DNA from: an uncultured Bacteroidales bacterium
GTDB taxonomy: Bacteria; Bacteroidota; Bacteroidia; Bacteroidales; UBA932
Direction of reading: 5' to 3'
Assembly (NCBI GenBank): GCA_934702165.1
Contig: CAKUYG010000106.1
Span: forward strand, 1-7,462
Length of the DNA: 7,462 bases
Shown in pieces: positions 1-5,510 of this stretch. The notes beneath the pieces were generated by a model that was not told where the DNA came from, searched no databases, and saw nothing but the letters and a program-made list of their open reading frames with translations. Position 1 is the stretch's first letter; the number at the start of each line of letters is the position of its first letter. A program made the translations under genes and the position numbers.

Positions 1-8
1 CTCATCAA

Positions 9-48
9 AAAGGCGCTCACAGACGTTAAATAAAATCGAAATTTTCAA
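9..48 (+). repeat. Left copy of a permuted inverted repeat (blocks A then B)
   Basis: Block A (10-29, AAGGCGCTCACAGACGTTAA) matches the reverse complement of 156-175 at 16 of 20 positions. Block B (35-48, ATCGAAATTTTCAA) matches the reverse complement of 187-200 exactly over 14 bases. The order differs: A then B here, but B then A when the right copy is read on the minus strand. The arms therefore cannot form one simple hairpin. They look like two pieces of a repeated unit that are circularly permuted relative to each other. Confidence 0.55.
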
Positions 49-113
49 TTGAATGATTATTAATAAGTTTGAAGCGCTGGAGCGGCTTTGCACAAGCAGT
101 CATCCGGTAGGTC

Positions 114-155
114 AAAAAAAACAGAGCACCCATCCGTAAAGGATAAATACTCTGT
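114..155 (-). terminator. Intrinsic terminator, minus strand
   Basis: On the minus strand, ACAGAG (155-150) pairs with CTCTGT (126-121), and inside it ATCC (144-141) pairs with GGAT (135-132). The stem is followed directly by a run of eight T (121-114, overlapping the last stem base). The interrupted stem is of moderate strength, but the T run and its position after a consensus promoter make a terminator likely. Confidence 0.55.
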
Positions 156-200
156 ATTAACGTTTGTGAGGCGCTTATCTCTCACTTTGAAAATTTCGAT
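155..200 (-). repeat. Right copy of the permuted inverted repeat (blocks B then A on the minus strand)
   Basis: Read on the minus strand, this holds block B (200-187) and then block A (175-156), separated by 11 bases. Both blocks lie inside the putative small RNA transcribed from the promoter at 205-235, so the RNA shares sequence with the left edge of the window. The GTGAG/CTCAC pair (166-170 with 181-185) falls here and could form a short stem in the RNA. Confidence 0.55.
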
Positions 201-204
201 GTTG

Positions 205-235
205 CAAATGTAGCAATATTTTTCCGGTTTGCAAA
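205..235 (-). promoter_or_regulatory. Bacteroidetes-type promoter, minus strand
   Basis: On the minus strand there is a TTTG -33 box (235-232), a 19-base spacer (231-213) and a TACATTTG -7 box (212-205). This matches the TTTG-N19-TAnnTTTG consensus of Bacteroidetes primary sigma factor promoters exactly. Transcription would start near 198-200. No reading frame with a sensible start follows at once; a terminator-like hairpin follows about 45 bases later, so the product is probably a small RNA. Confidence 0.6.
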
Positions 236-480
236 CGCGAAAATCAATAGAGAAACATAATTCCCCATGCCCCAATTCGCAGACACCCATTTCAAGGACG
301 CCTTGTTCCGGTACCGTAAGGACGGAAACTATCCGGTAGTTTATAGAGAAGTTCCAAAAATGACTGCTAATAAGATGAGATAGAATACATGAAATTGGAT
401 ATGGAGTCTGAATACAAGCGTACCCTCAAATCATAGGTTATGATATTACCTTTCTTGACAATGTGTTGCTGTGGGGCCGG

Positions 481-512
481 ATTGGATTTCTGATTGGTAA
501 ATCTTACCTTTG
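481..512 (+). promoter_or_regulatory. Bacteroidetes-type promoter, plus strand
   Basis: ATTG at 481-484 serves as the -33 box, followed by a 20-base spacer and TACCTTTG at 505-512 as a perfect TAnnTTTG -7 box. The transcript would start near 518 and read into the 53-residue gene at 646. A 26-codon frame at 533-613 lies in the leader; its stop codon overlaps an ATG at 610 that is in frame with the gene at 646, so it could be a coupled leader peptide, or chance. Confidence 0.5.
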
Positions 513-645
513 TACCAAATGCGGTTTTATTTATGCGTCTGAAGTTAAATAAAACAGAGCTGAAAGGCTACAAGTCGGTAAACGGGGACGGACAGGTGCT
601 TGCCCATAAATGAGGGTGTTATTTTGCGTGAAACGATTTGAACTT

Positions 646-807
646 ATGACAGTATATTTTAAGACAATACCGACATTGAGCGGGGAAGCGGCGGAGAGGT
701 TTATCCGGCAAGCTGACGAGAATGTAGCCAAATACAAAGAGTCTATAGATTTCAGCGAACAAGTCCACAAGGCAAGGCAAATTCTCGCTAAATCCTCCAA
801 GAAGTAA
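646..807 (+). CDS. Small hypothetical protein, possibly an orphan GNAT-linked (antitoxin-like) protein
   Basis: The product is 53 residues, soluble and charged, with no membrane segment. It begins MTVYFKTIPTL, has a core GEAAERFIRQADENV and ends in a lysine-rich tail. I chose the ATG at 646 over the in-frame ATG at 610 because the first 12 residues of the longer form look unlike the rest and MTVYF reads like a natural start. From memory it resembles short Bacteroidetes proteins with a pattern of the type 'G-AA-RF ... IDFS ... R-IL-K', often encoded just before a GNAT acetyltransferase in a toxin-antitoxin-like pair. No acetyltransferase follows here; only about 245 bases of non-coding DNA separate it from wecA. 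If the family guess is right, this is an orphan survivor. It probably uses the promoter at 481-512. Confidence 0.5.
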   Translation: MTVYFKTIPTLSGEAAERFIRQADENVAKYKESIDFSEQVHKARQILAKSSKK

Positions 808-912
808 GTTATGTCCAGGCTGTGGGGGTATTGGTTTATTGAACTTGATTCAGAGAACATGCCCGTACGTTGGGCGTGTACATTATGAAAGTGCAACTTA
901 TCATTAAATAAA

Positions 913-985
913 GAAAAAGTCATGTCTTTGCATATTATATGATAGGTTGATGCGCTGAAGCGTGATAGCTAACTAGACATTTTTC
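913..985 (+). other. Imperfect stem-loop upstream of wecA
   Basis: ATGTCT (922-927) pairs with AGACAT (975-980), and GAAAA (from 913) can extend the stem with TTTTC (981-985) across a short bulge. The loop contains a second small hairpin, CGCT-GA-AGCG (953-962). It could be a leader structure or transcript end ahead of wecA, but the T run is only four long and the pairing is modest. Confidence 0.25.
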
Positions 986-1052
986 ACTAATACTACATAG
1001 ATATTAAGGCGCTGGGACGTAGTGGGTTCCGGCGTTTTTTCCTTTACTCCCT

Positions 1053-2501
1053 ATGCAAAACCAGATGTTTTTTGCCGCCGCCCTCGGGGCGGTGGTGGCC
1101 TTTGTTGCTGTCAACTGGGCCTATTTCAAGGTGTTGCGCATTGCGCTTGACAAAAATCTCGTTGATAATCCTGACGCGCGCAAACTTCAGAAGAGGCCCG
1201 TGCCGGTGATGGGCGGCATCGCCGTGTATTTCGGGGTGCTTGCCGGTGTGCTTTGCGGTGCCGTTCTGCATGCTTTGACCGGGGCTGCGGTACCGACTCG
1301 GCTGCTGCCTGTGATGTGCGCGATGAGCGTGATGCTGTATGTTGGCGCGCTGGATGATATTCTGGGTCTGAGCCCGCGGAGTCGTCTGGTCATAGAGGTG
1401 CTGGCGGTGCTTGCTTTGGTGTTTGCCAGCGGAAAATGCATCGATTCTCTCCACGGACTATGGGGCGTGGAGGCGTTCTCATGGTGGATTGCGGTGCCGC
1501 TGACGGTGTTCGCCGGGGTCGGCATCATCAACGCCGTGAACATGATAGACGGGGTGAACGGGCTGTCGAGCGGACTGTGTATCACATGCTGCGCTGTATT
1601 CGGGGTGTCGTTCGTTATGGTGGGGGATGTCCCGAATGCTGTATTGGCTTTCAGTACGGTGGGTGCGCTGATCCCGTTCTTCGTGCACAATGTGTTCGGG
1701 AACCATTCCCGTATGTTCATCGGCGATGCCGGGACGATGGTGATGGGTATCCTGTTGACCTGGTTCTCTATATGTACTCTGGATGCGCGGAGCAGTGCCG
1801 ATTTCATGATAGGGGGAAGGGTTCTGAACCCGGTGGCGCTGGTGCTGGCGGTGATGAGCGTGCCGGTGTTTGACACCATCCGTGTGATGGGGATGAGGAT
1901 GCTGCGCCACAAGAGCCCGTTCCTGCCGGACAAGACGCACCTGCACCATGTCTTTGTGAGTGTGGGTATCAGCCATTTCATCACCACGGTGAGCGAGATC
2001 CTGATCGGGGTTGTGGTGGTCGCCGCTCTGGTGGTGTGTGCCATGTGCGGGGCCGGGGCTGACATCCAGCTGTATGTGGTCATAGCGGCGGCGGTGCTCT
2101 TCGTGTGGGGGACTTATTTTATCCTGAAGTTCAACGCTGACCGCCATACGGCGTTCCTGCATTTCCTGACGGGGTTCAGTGTGAGGACGCATCTGGGGCG
2201 GAGCGAATGGTGGCGGAAGCTGACCGCGTGGCTTGACGGGCCGTGCAAGGCTTTTGCCGAGGAGGACGCTGAGCCGCAGGATGCACCGGCATCTGACTTC
2301 AAGGAGCGCGACAGGCGGCTTGTGCTCTCTTTTATGAAGGGACGCGCCGAGGTGCTGGTGTCGGATATTATGGAGAATTCCGGGGCGGAGCGGCTGAGGG
2401 TGTATGCCATCCTCTTTGAGGAGGTGCAGCGGGGGAGAGTGGCTGTGACGAAGGAGGACGGCTTCGGCGGACCGGAGATAGTGATGTTGACAAATCAATA
2501 G
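1053..2501 (+). CDS. wecA: WecA-type undecaprenyl-phosphate sugar-1-phosphate transferase with an extra C-terminal winged-helix-like domain
   Basis: This membrane enzyme transfers a sugar-1-phosphate (in the family, usually GlcNAc-1-P from UDP-GlcNAc) to undecaprenyl phosphate, the first step of O-antigen or other surface polysaccharide synthesis. Family motifs appear in order: DNPDARKLQKRPVPVMGG (38-55), the DD pair (101-102) in GALDDILGLSPRSR, NMIDGVNGL (163-171), GDAG (224-227) and THLHH (295-299), the last marking the WecA/TagO rather than MraY branch. About ten hydrophobic segments span residues 5-360. The protein has 482 residues, while most relatives have about 320-380. The excess is a cytoplasmic tail: a basic amphipathic stretch (about 360-400), an acidic linker (402-414), and a 68-residue domain (415-482) clearly related to the next gene's product. 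The start at 1053 puts the first membrane helix right at the N-terminus. No clear promoter is visible upstream. Sugar specificity cannot be read from the sequence. Confidence 0.9.
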   Translation: MQNQMFFAAALGAVVAFVAVNWAYFKVLRIALDKNLVDNPDARKLQKRPVPVMGGIAVYFGVLAGVLCGAVLHALTGAAVPTRLLPVMCAMSVMLYVGALDDILGLSPRSRLVIEVLAVLALVFASGKCIDSLHGLWGVEAFSWWIAVPLTVFAGVGIINAVNMIDGVNGLSSGLCITCCAVFGVSFVMVGDVPNAVLAFSTVGALIPFFVHNVFGNHSRMFIGDAGTMVMGILLTWFSICTLDARSSADFMIGGRVLNPVALVLAVMSVPVFDTIRVMGMRMLRHKSPFLPDKTHLHHVFVSVGISHFITTVSEILIGVVVVAALVVCAMCGAGADIQLYVVIAAAVLFVWGTYFILKFNADRHTAFLHFLTGFSVRTHLGRSEWWRKLTAWLDGPCKAFAEEDAEPQDAPASDFKERDRRLVLSFMKGRAEVLVSDIMENSGAERLRVYAILFEEVQRGRVAVTKEDGFGGPEIVMLTNQ

Positions 2502-2510
2502 TTTAGAGAT

Positions 2511-2726
2511 ATGCAAGAAGTTGATTATAAGGAGCGTGACAGGAAACTGCTGCTCGAATATCTTTCCGGGAGGGGAGATGTGGATGTGGACAGACTGGCT
2601 GCGGATAGCGGGATCGAGCCGCTGAGGGTGTTTCCGCTGCTGTTTGAACTGGTGCAGGACGGCAAGGTGGAGGTGGTGTCGGAGGGCAAACTCGGTGCTC
2701 CTGCAGTAGTGAGGTTGGTACGATGA
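2511..2726 (+). CDS. Small winged-helix-like protein, paralogue of the WecA C-terminal tail
   Basis: The product is 71 residues and probably cytoplasmic. Residues 5-71 align without gaps to residues 415-481 of the upstream WecA-type protein: both open D[YF]KERDR[KR]L, share LRV(x)3LFExVQ-like positions in the middle (LRVFPLLFELVQDGKV against LRVYAILFEEVQRGRV) and end with a P-x-V/I-V-x-L strand. By hand I count about 31 identities in 67 positions. The helix-helix-helix then hairpin pattern suggests a small winged-helix fold, though a DNA-binding role is not shown. It starts 9 bases after wecA stops, and its TGA overlaps the ATG of the cupin gene, so it is translated as part of the same operon. 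It may compete with, dimerise with or regulate the WecA tail. I do not recognise a named family. Confidence 0.8.
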   Translation: MQEVDYKERDRKLLLEYLSGRGDVDVDRLAADSGIEPLRVFPLLFELVQDGKVEVVSEGKLGAPAVVRLVR

Positions 2727-3112
2727 GGCTGGATGAAGCGCTTCTCGATGCTCTGAGTGCCAGGGCGGCAGCTTCGCCCCGGCTGCGCGTGCACTTTGAT
2801 CTGCGTGACAGGGAGGAGGACGGCTCGATGCGGATGCTCAACGCACTGGAGCCGGGGACGGTGATTCCGGTGCACCGGCACCGCGAGACTTCTGAGGATG
2901 TCGTCTGCCTGCGCGGCTGCGTGGAGGAGGTGGTCTATGATGATGATGGCCGGGAACTTGAACGGTGGCGCTTGTCTCCATGCTCCGGGGTGATGGCCTG
3001 CCATGTCCCGAAGGGGCAGTATCACACCTGCGTCCCGCTGGAGAGCGGCTCGGTGATACTTGAGTTCAAAAATGGGAAATATGATCCTCTGAGTACGGAG
3101 GACTTGCTTTAG
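2723..3112 (+). CDS. WbuC-family cupin-fold metalloprotein
   Basis: The 129-residue product has the WbuC pattern: SPRLRVHFDLRD (18-29), MLNALEPGTVIPVHRHRETSED (38-59) and LESGSVILEFKNGKYDPL (106-123). Probable metal ligands are His51, His53, Glu58 and His101, as in single-domain cupins. WbuC-type proteins occur in lipopolysaccharide and O-antigen clusters, but their exact reaction is not settled. The position directly after wecA and the winged-helix protein, with a 4-base ATGA overlap, fits a role in surface polysaccharide metabolism or its control. The length is near the usual size for the family. It is the last gene of its operon; the terminator stem begins at the final base of its stop codon. 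Confidence 0.85.
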   Translation: MRLDEALLDALSARAAASPRLRVHFDLRDREEDGSMRMLNALEPGTVIPVHRHRETSEDVVCLRGCVEEVVYDDDGRELERWRLSPCSGVMACHVPKGQYHTCVPLESGSVILEFKNGKYDPLSTEDLL

Positions 3113-3137
3113 GCTCCGCTCCGGCGGGGCCTTTTTT
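3112..3137 (+). terminator. Intrinsic terminator of the wecA operon
   Basis: GGCTCCGC (3112-3119) pairs with GCGGGGCC (3124-3131), one pair being G-T, around a TCCG loop, followed by six T (3132-3137). It is a classic factor-independent terminator that starts within the cupin stop codon and ends the wecA transcript. Confidence 0.85.
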
Positions 3138-3172
3138 GTGCTTCGGCACTGGCTCGCCATATCGGCACTGTT

Positions 3173-3203
3173 TTTGTAGTAAATTGATATTGAATTATTT
3201 ATA
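3173..3203 (+). promoter_or_regulatory. Promoter of the lipocalin gene
   Basis: TTTG at 3173-3176, a 19-base spacer, then TATTTATA at 3196-3203 as a partial match to TAnnTTTG. The -33 box and spacing are ideal and the -7 box is weaker. It sits just after the wecA operon terminator and gives a leader of about 15-20 bases before the ATG at 3225, as expected for a monocistronic gene. Confidence 0.5.
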
Positions 3204-3224
3204 ACCTATAAAAACACTAAGACG

Positions 3225-3752
3225 ATGGAACGCATTTCTAAGATGTTGGTGGCGATGTCCGTTGCGGCATTCCTCCCTTTGTGCTTATGTGCAGGTGAAG
3301 TGGACAACACTCCCGTTGGTTCTTTGGATCTTCCGCGCTACCTCGGCAGGTGGTACGAGATCGCCAGGTTCAACCATTCTTTCGAGCGCGGCATGAGCCG
3401 TGTCGCGGCCGAGTACCGTCTGCGCGATGACGGCAAGGTCGAAGTCGTCAATTCCGGGTGGAAGGACGGCAAGTTCAAGCAGACCGTCGGCAAGGCAAAG
3501 CAGCCCGATCCGGAGAAGAATCCGGCTCTGCTCAAGGTCTCTTTCTTCCTCTTTTTCTATTCTGACTATCGCGTGCTGATGCTTTCTGATGATTACAGCG
3601 TGGCTCTGGTCGGAAGCTCTTCTGACAAGTATCTCTGGATTCTGTCCCGCACTCCGGTACTGCCGCAGGAGACTCTGGACGCCGTGCTCGCTGAGGCGCG
3701 CCGCCGTGGATACGACACCTCGAAACTGATCTGGGTGGACCAGAAAGATTGA
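3225..3752 (+). CDS. blc: Blc-type bacterial lipocalin
   Basis: The 175-residue product is a single-domain lipocalin very like Escherichia coli Blc, an envelope protein that binds lysophospholipids or fatty acids and is linked to membrane stress. Diagnostic features are GRWYEIARF (41-49, lipocalin signature 1), FERGMSRVAAEYRLRDDGKVEVVN (53-76), LLKVSFF (102-108) and KYLWILSRTP (135-144), with a C-terminal helix and KLIWVDQ. A signal peptide covers about residues 1-23. Cys20 and Cys22 could be lipidation sites, but the residues before them (LPLC, LCLC) do not form a normal lipobox, so lipoprotein status is uncertain. The gene has its own promoter and is convergent with lrgB, so it is probably expressed alone. 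Confidence 0.92.
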   Translation: MERISKMLVAMSVAAFLPLCLCAGEVDNTPVGSLDLPRYLGRWYEIARFNHSFERGMSRVAAEYRLRDDGKVEVVNSGWKDGKFKQTVGKAKQPDPEKNPALLKVSFFLFFYSDYRVLMLSDDYSVALVGSSSDKYLWILSRTPVLPQETLDAVLAEARRRGYDTSKLIWVDQKD

Positions 3753-3776
3753 ACTGTGTCGGATGGCCGCCGACGA

Positions 3777-3801
3777 GGTGGCGGATAACATATCCGCCAC
3801 C
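3777..3801. terminator. Perfect hairpin between convergent blc and lrgB, probable bidirectional terminator
   Basis: GGTGGCGGATA (3777-3787) and TATCCGCCACC (3791-3801) form an exact 11-bp GC-rich stem with a 3-base loop. It lies 24 bases after the blc stop and 8 bases after the lrgB stop, between convergent genes. No T run follows on either strand, so it may stop transcription less strictly or protect 3' ends. Confidence 0.65.
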
Positions 3802-3809
3802 GCTCTAAG

Positions 3810-4505
3810 CTATATGAAACTTGCGAAGATGGAGGCGCCGATGACGGTCAGGATGCCGCTGACGACGATCGAGAGACTGCTCATCGCGCCCTCTATCTCT
3901 CCCATTTCCATGGCTTTCGCTGTGCCGACAGCGTGCGAGGCCGTGCCGACGGCGATACCCTTGGCGATGGGCTCTTCAATATGCATGAGGCGCAGGAACT
4001 GCTCTGCGAAGATGTTGCCGAGGACTCCGGTGATTATGATCGAGACCACGGTGACGGCCACATAGCCGCCGAGTTGCTCCGAGACTCCGATTCCTATGGC
4101 CGTGGTGATGCTCTTGGGGAGGAAGGTGGCGTAGGCGGCATGGTCGAAGCCGAAGATCAGCGCGAATGCGAGGATCGAGCACAGGCTTGACAGCACTCCT
4201 GACGCGATGCCGGCTATGACTGCCCTCCAGTGCTTCTTGAGCAGCTCGAACTGCTGGTACAGCGGTACTGCGAGGCAGACCGTGGCCGGGGTGAGGAAAT
4301 AACTGATGATATCCGCCCCTCGGGCGTAGTCCTCATAACTTATGCCGAGAAGCCAGAGGGCGGCGATCACCAGGATGATGGCAATCAGCAGGGGGTTCAT
4401 GAGCGCCCGCCCTGTCTTTTTCTTGAGCCACATCCCGACGGCGTAGGCCCCGAGACTGAGAAGTACTCCGAAAAACACGGAGCCGGAAAACAGATCCTTA
4501 TCCAT
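3810..4505 (-). CDS. lrgB: LrgB-family inner-membrane transport protein
   Basis: The 231-residue product has about seven or eight membrane segments and the strongly conserved LrgB patterns: NPLLIAIILV, SYEDYARGA, FLTPATVCLAVPLYQQ, LPKSITTAIGIGVSEQLGG and GIAVGTASHAVGTAKAMEMGEIEGAMSSLS. LrgB works with LrgA. The pair was first described as antiholin-like, and related systems in Bacillus and Streptococcus move pyruvate while the plant fusion PLGG1 moves glycolate and glycerate. I chose the ATG at 4505 (MDKDLFSG) because a start further upstream would lie deep in lrgA; it overlaps the end of lrgA by 8 bases, which suggests coupled translation. It is the last gene of the five-gene operon. No lytSR-type two-component genes are visible here. 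Confidence 0.92.
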   Translation of the reverse strand: MDKDLFSGSVFFGVLLSLGAYAVGMWLKKKTGRALMNPLLIAIILVIAALWLLGISYEDYARGADIISYFLTPATVCLAVPLYQQFELLKKHWRAVIAGIASGVLSSLCSILAFALIFGFDHAAYATFLPKSITTAIGIGVSEQLGGYVAVTVVSIIITGVLGNIFAEQFLRLMHIEEPIAKGIAVGTASHAVGTAKAMEMGEIEGAMSSLSIVVSGILTVIGASIFASFI

Positions 4506-4860
4506 TTCTGACGTTTTTGCTTCGCCTGATGGCACGCTGTGTAACCCTTCCGGACACGCCCATCACGATGAAGGTGCTGAGCACGATGACCAGCAGGTAC
4601 TCGATGAGGGAGCCTTTGACCGCACTCCAGCTTTCCATCAGACCCACAGCCGCTGGGATGAACATGATGGGCATGGTGGTGATCAGGAACGTGCTGGTCT
4701 CCTGCACATCGCTCACCTTGACCCACTTGAGTTCGAGACAGGCGAACAGGAGCACTATGCCGTAAATGCTCGGAGGTATCGGGAGGGGAATGAGCCTGCC
4801 GAGAACCTCGCCGGCGAACGAGAACGCGGCGATTATAAGGAACTGTATGATATATTTCAT
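4498..4860 (-). CDS. lrgA: LrgA/CidA-family membrane protein
   Basis: The 120-residue product has four hydrophobic segments and the family stretch RLIPLPIPPSIYGIVLLF (22-39), then TTMPIMFIPAAVGLM. It is the small holin-like partner of LrgB; together they probably form a carboxylate (pyruvate-like) transporter or export channel in the inner membrane. The ATG at 4860 (MKYIIQF) was chosen because residues before it in the open frame are basic and read like Smr-gene sequence in another frame. Its ATG overlaps the TGA of the upstream Smr gene (ATGA), and its stop overlaps the lrgB start. Confidence 0.9.
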   Translation of the reverse strand: MKYIIQFLIIAAFSFAGEVLGRLIPLPIPPSIYGIVLLFACLELKWVKVSDVQETSTFLITTMPIMFIPAAVGLMESWSAVKGSLIEYLLVIVLSTFIVMGVSGRVTQRAIRRSKNVRNG

Positions 4861-5510
4861 CGTATTGTCACTATGAGGGTGCCTGGTCCGTAGTTGTCTG
4901 CGGTGCCGGGTGTGTAGCTGCACGATAGAGCGAACACCTCATCGAGCTCGCGCTGCAGCGCTTCTTTGAGGGTGCCGTCTCCGAAGCCGTGTATAAAGAC
5001 TATACGGCGGCCCTTGTGCTTGAGGTTCTCCCGCAGAACCCGGCGGAACCAGTCCAGCTGGCAGTCCAGGGCTGCCCACTGCGGCACGCCGTCCGCGCCG
5101 GGAATCTTGTCCAGATGCAGGTCCACGGTCATCGCCCCGGACTCGGTAGGGGAAGAGGCCGGGCGGGAAGGGCGTTTCTTTTCCGGAGAAGTGCCGACTG
5201 AGCGCAGCATCGCGAGGTCTTCATCACGGTTGATCACGTAAAATTCGTTTTTGGAGACTGTCGCGACAAGCCCGCCGGGAAATTCAAGTTGAACACCCTT
5301 CTCGCTGAATCCGATGATGACAGCCTCATCGCTGGTGTCCATCATTCTGACCCTCTGCCCCTTGGCAAGCCCTTCGTTGCGTGCGTGCGCCTCGTGGATG
5401 GAGGGGTGCACTACAGTCTTGCTCTTGCGCTCAGGCTTCTGGGGGCCGGACTCCGCGTCGAGTTCTTTTTTCAGGGCCTTGAGCTGGGTGAAATCTGCAA
5501 ACTGTTTCAC
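4857..5510 (-). CDS. SH3-like plus Smr-domain protein (MutS2 C-terminal-like, DUF2027-type)
   Basis: The 217-residue product has a short helical N-terminus (1-20), an SH3/KOW-like barrel (about 48-100, KGQRVRMMDTSDEAVIIGFSE), a Pro/Ser-rich linker (101-127) and a C-terminal Smr domain (128-217) with VDLHLDKI, IHGFGDGTLKEAL (173-185) and a closing GPGTLIVTIR strand. This is the order found at the C-terminus of MutS2, without the ATPase. Smr domains can nick DNA or cleave RNA; the HGxGxG loop is kept, while the usual first motif DLHG reads DLHL. Similar stand-alone proteins are common in Bacteroidetes. The best start is GTG at 5510, which overlaps the ndk TGA (GTGA). Its substrate is unknown. 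Confidence 0.82.
   Translation of the reverse strand: MKQFADFTQLKALKKELDAESGPQKPERKSKTVVHPSIHEAHARNEGLAKGQRVRMMDTSDEAVIIGFSEKGVQLEFPGGLVATVSKNEFYVINRDEDLAMLRSVGTSPEKKRPSRPASSPTESGAMTVDLHLDKIPGADGVPQWAALDCQLDWFRRVLRENLKHKGRRIVFIHGFGDGTLKEALQRELDEVFALSCSYTPGTADNYGPGTLIVTIR

Larger units (their letters stand above)
114..200 (-). ncRNA. Putative small structured RNA of about 85 nt
   Basis: The interval is bounded by a consensus promoter (205-235) and a hairpin followed by eight T residues (155-114), both on the minus strand. The predicted RNA would begin with the ATCGAAATTTTCAA block, then a possible stem GTGAG/CTCAC (185-181 with 170-166, 10-nt loop), then a terminator stem. No protein can be read from a good start inside it: the minus-strand frame crossing it starts upstream of the promoter at 290, and a 35-residue frame starting in the terminator (ATG near 133) is unconvincing. 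I do not recognise the RNA family. Its function is unknown; regulation in trans, an attenuated leader, or a mobile-element RNA are all possible. Confidence 0.45.
1..1052. other. AT-rich, gene-poor accessory region
   Basis: This stretch is visibly richer in A+T than the rest of the window: hand counts of sample 60-base lines give about 35-45% GC, against about 60% inside the following wecA gene. It contains no long convincing reading frame. What I can support in it is a minus-strand promoter plus terminator (114-235), two scattered inverted repeats (9-48 with 155-200), a plus-strand promoter (481-512) and one 53-residue gene (646-807). From 808 to 1052 I see only a weak imperfect stem-loop and no clear promoter for wecA. 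The contrast in composition and lack of genes suggest acquired and decaying DNA, but a slowly evolving non-coding region cannot be excluded. Confidence 0.6.

Noticed and set aside
1..260. CRISPR array or tracrRNA
   Set aside because: The repeats are only two, inverted and permuted, with no regular spacers and no cas gene in the window. The repeat blocks cannot form one continuous repeat/anti-repeat duplex.
60..290. Minus-strand frame of 76 residues
   Set aside because: Its only ATG is upstream of the consensus promoter at 205-235, and the frame runs through the terminator hairpin. The small-RNA reading explains the signals better.
267..383. Plus-strand frame of 38 codons (MPQFADTHFKDAL...)
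   Set aside because: It is short, has no clear promoter and no family I recognise. It could be a decayed gene fragment, but the sequence alone does not show that.
833..897. Plus-strand frame with a CPGCGGIG zinc-ribbon-like start after the 53-residue gene
   Set aside because: It has no start codon, is about 30 codons long and is probably chance or an unidentifiable remnant.
531..923. Minus-strand frame of 130 residues in the AT-rich region
   Set aside because: It is antisense to the 53-residue gene and its plus-strand promoter, has no recognisable pattern and no promoter of its own that I can see.
1187..2516. Long minus-strand reading frames (298 and 345 residues) opposite wecA
   Set aside because: They lie antisense to a well-supported transferase gene, are rich in His, Arg, Pro and Thr as expected of shadow frames in GC-rich DNA, and show no recognisable domain.
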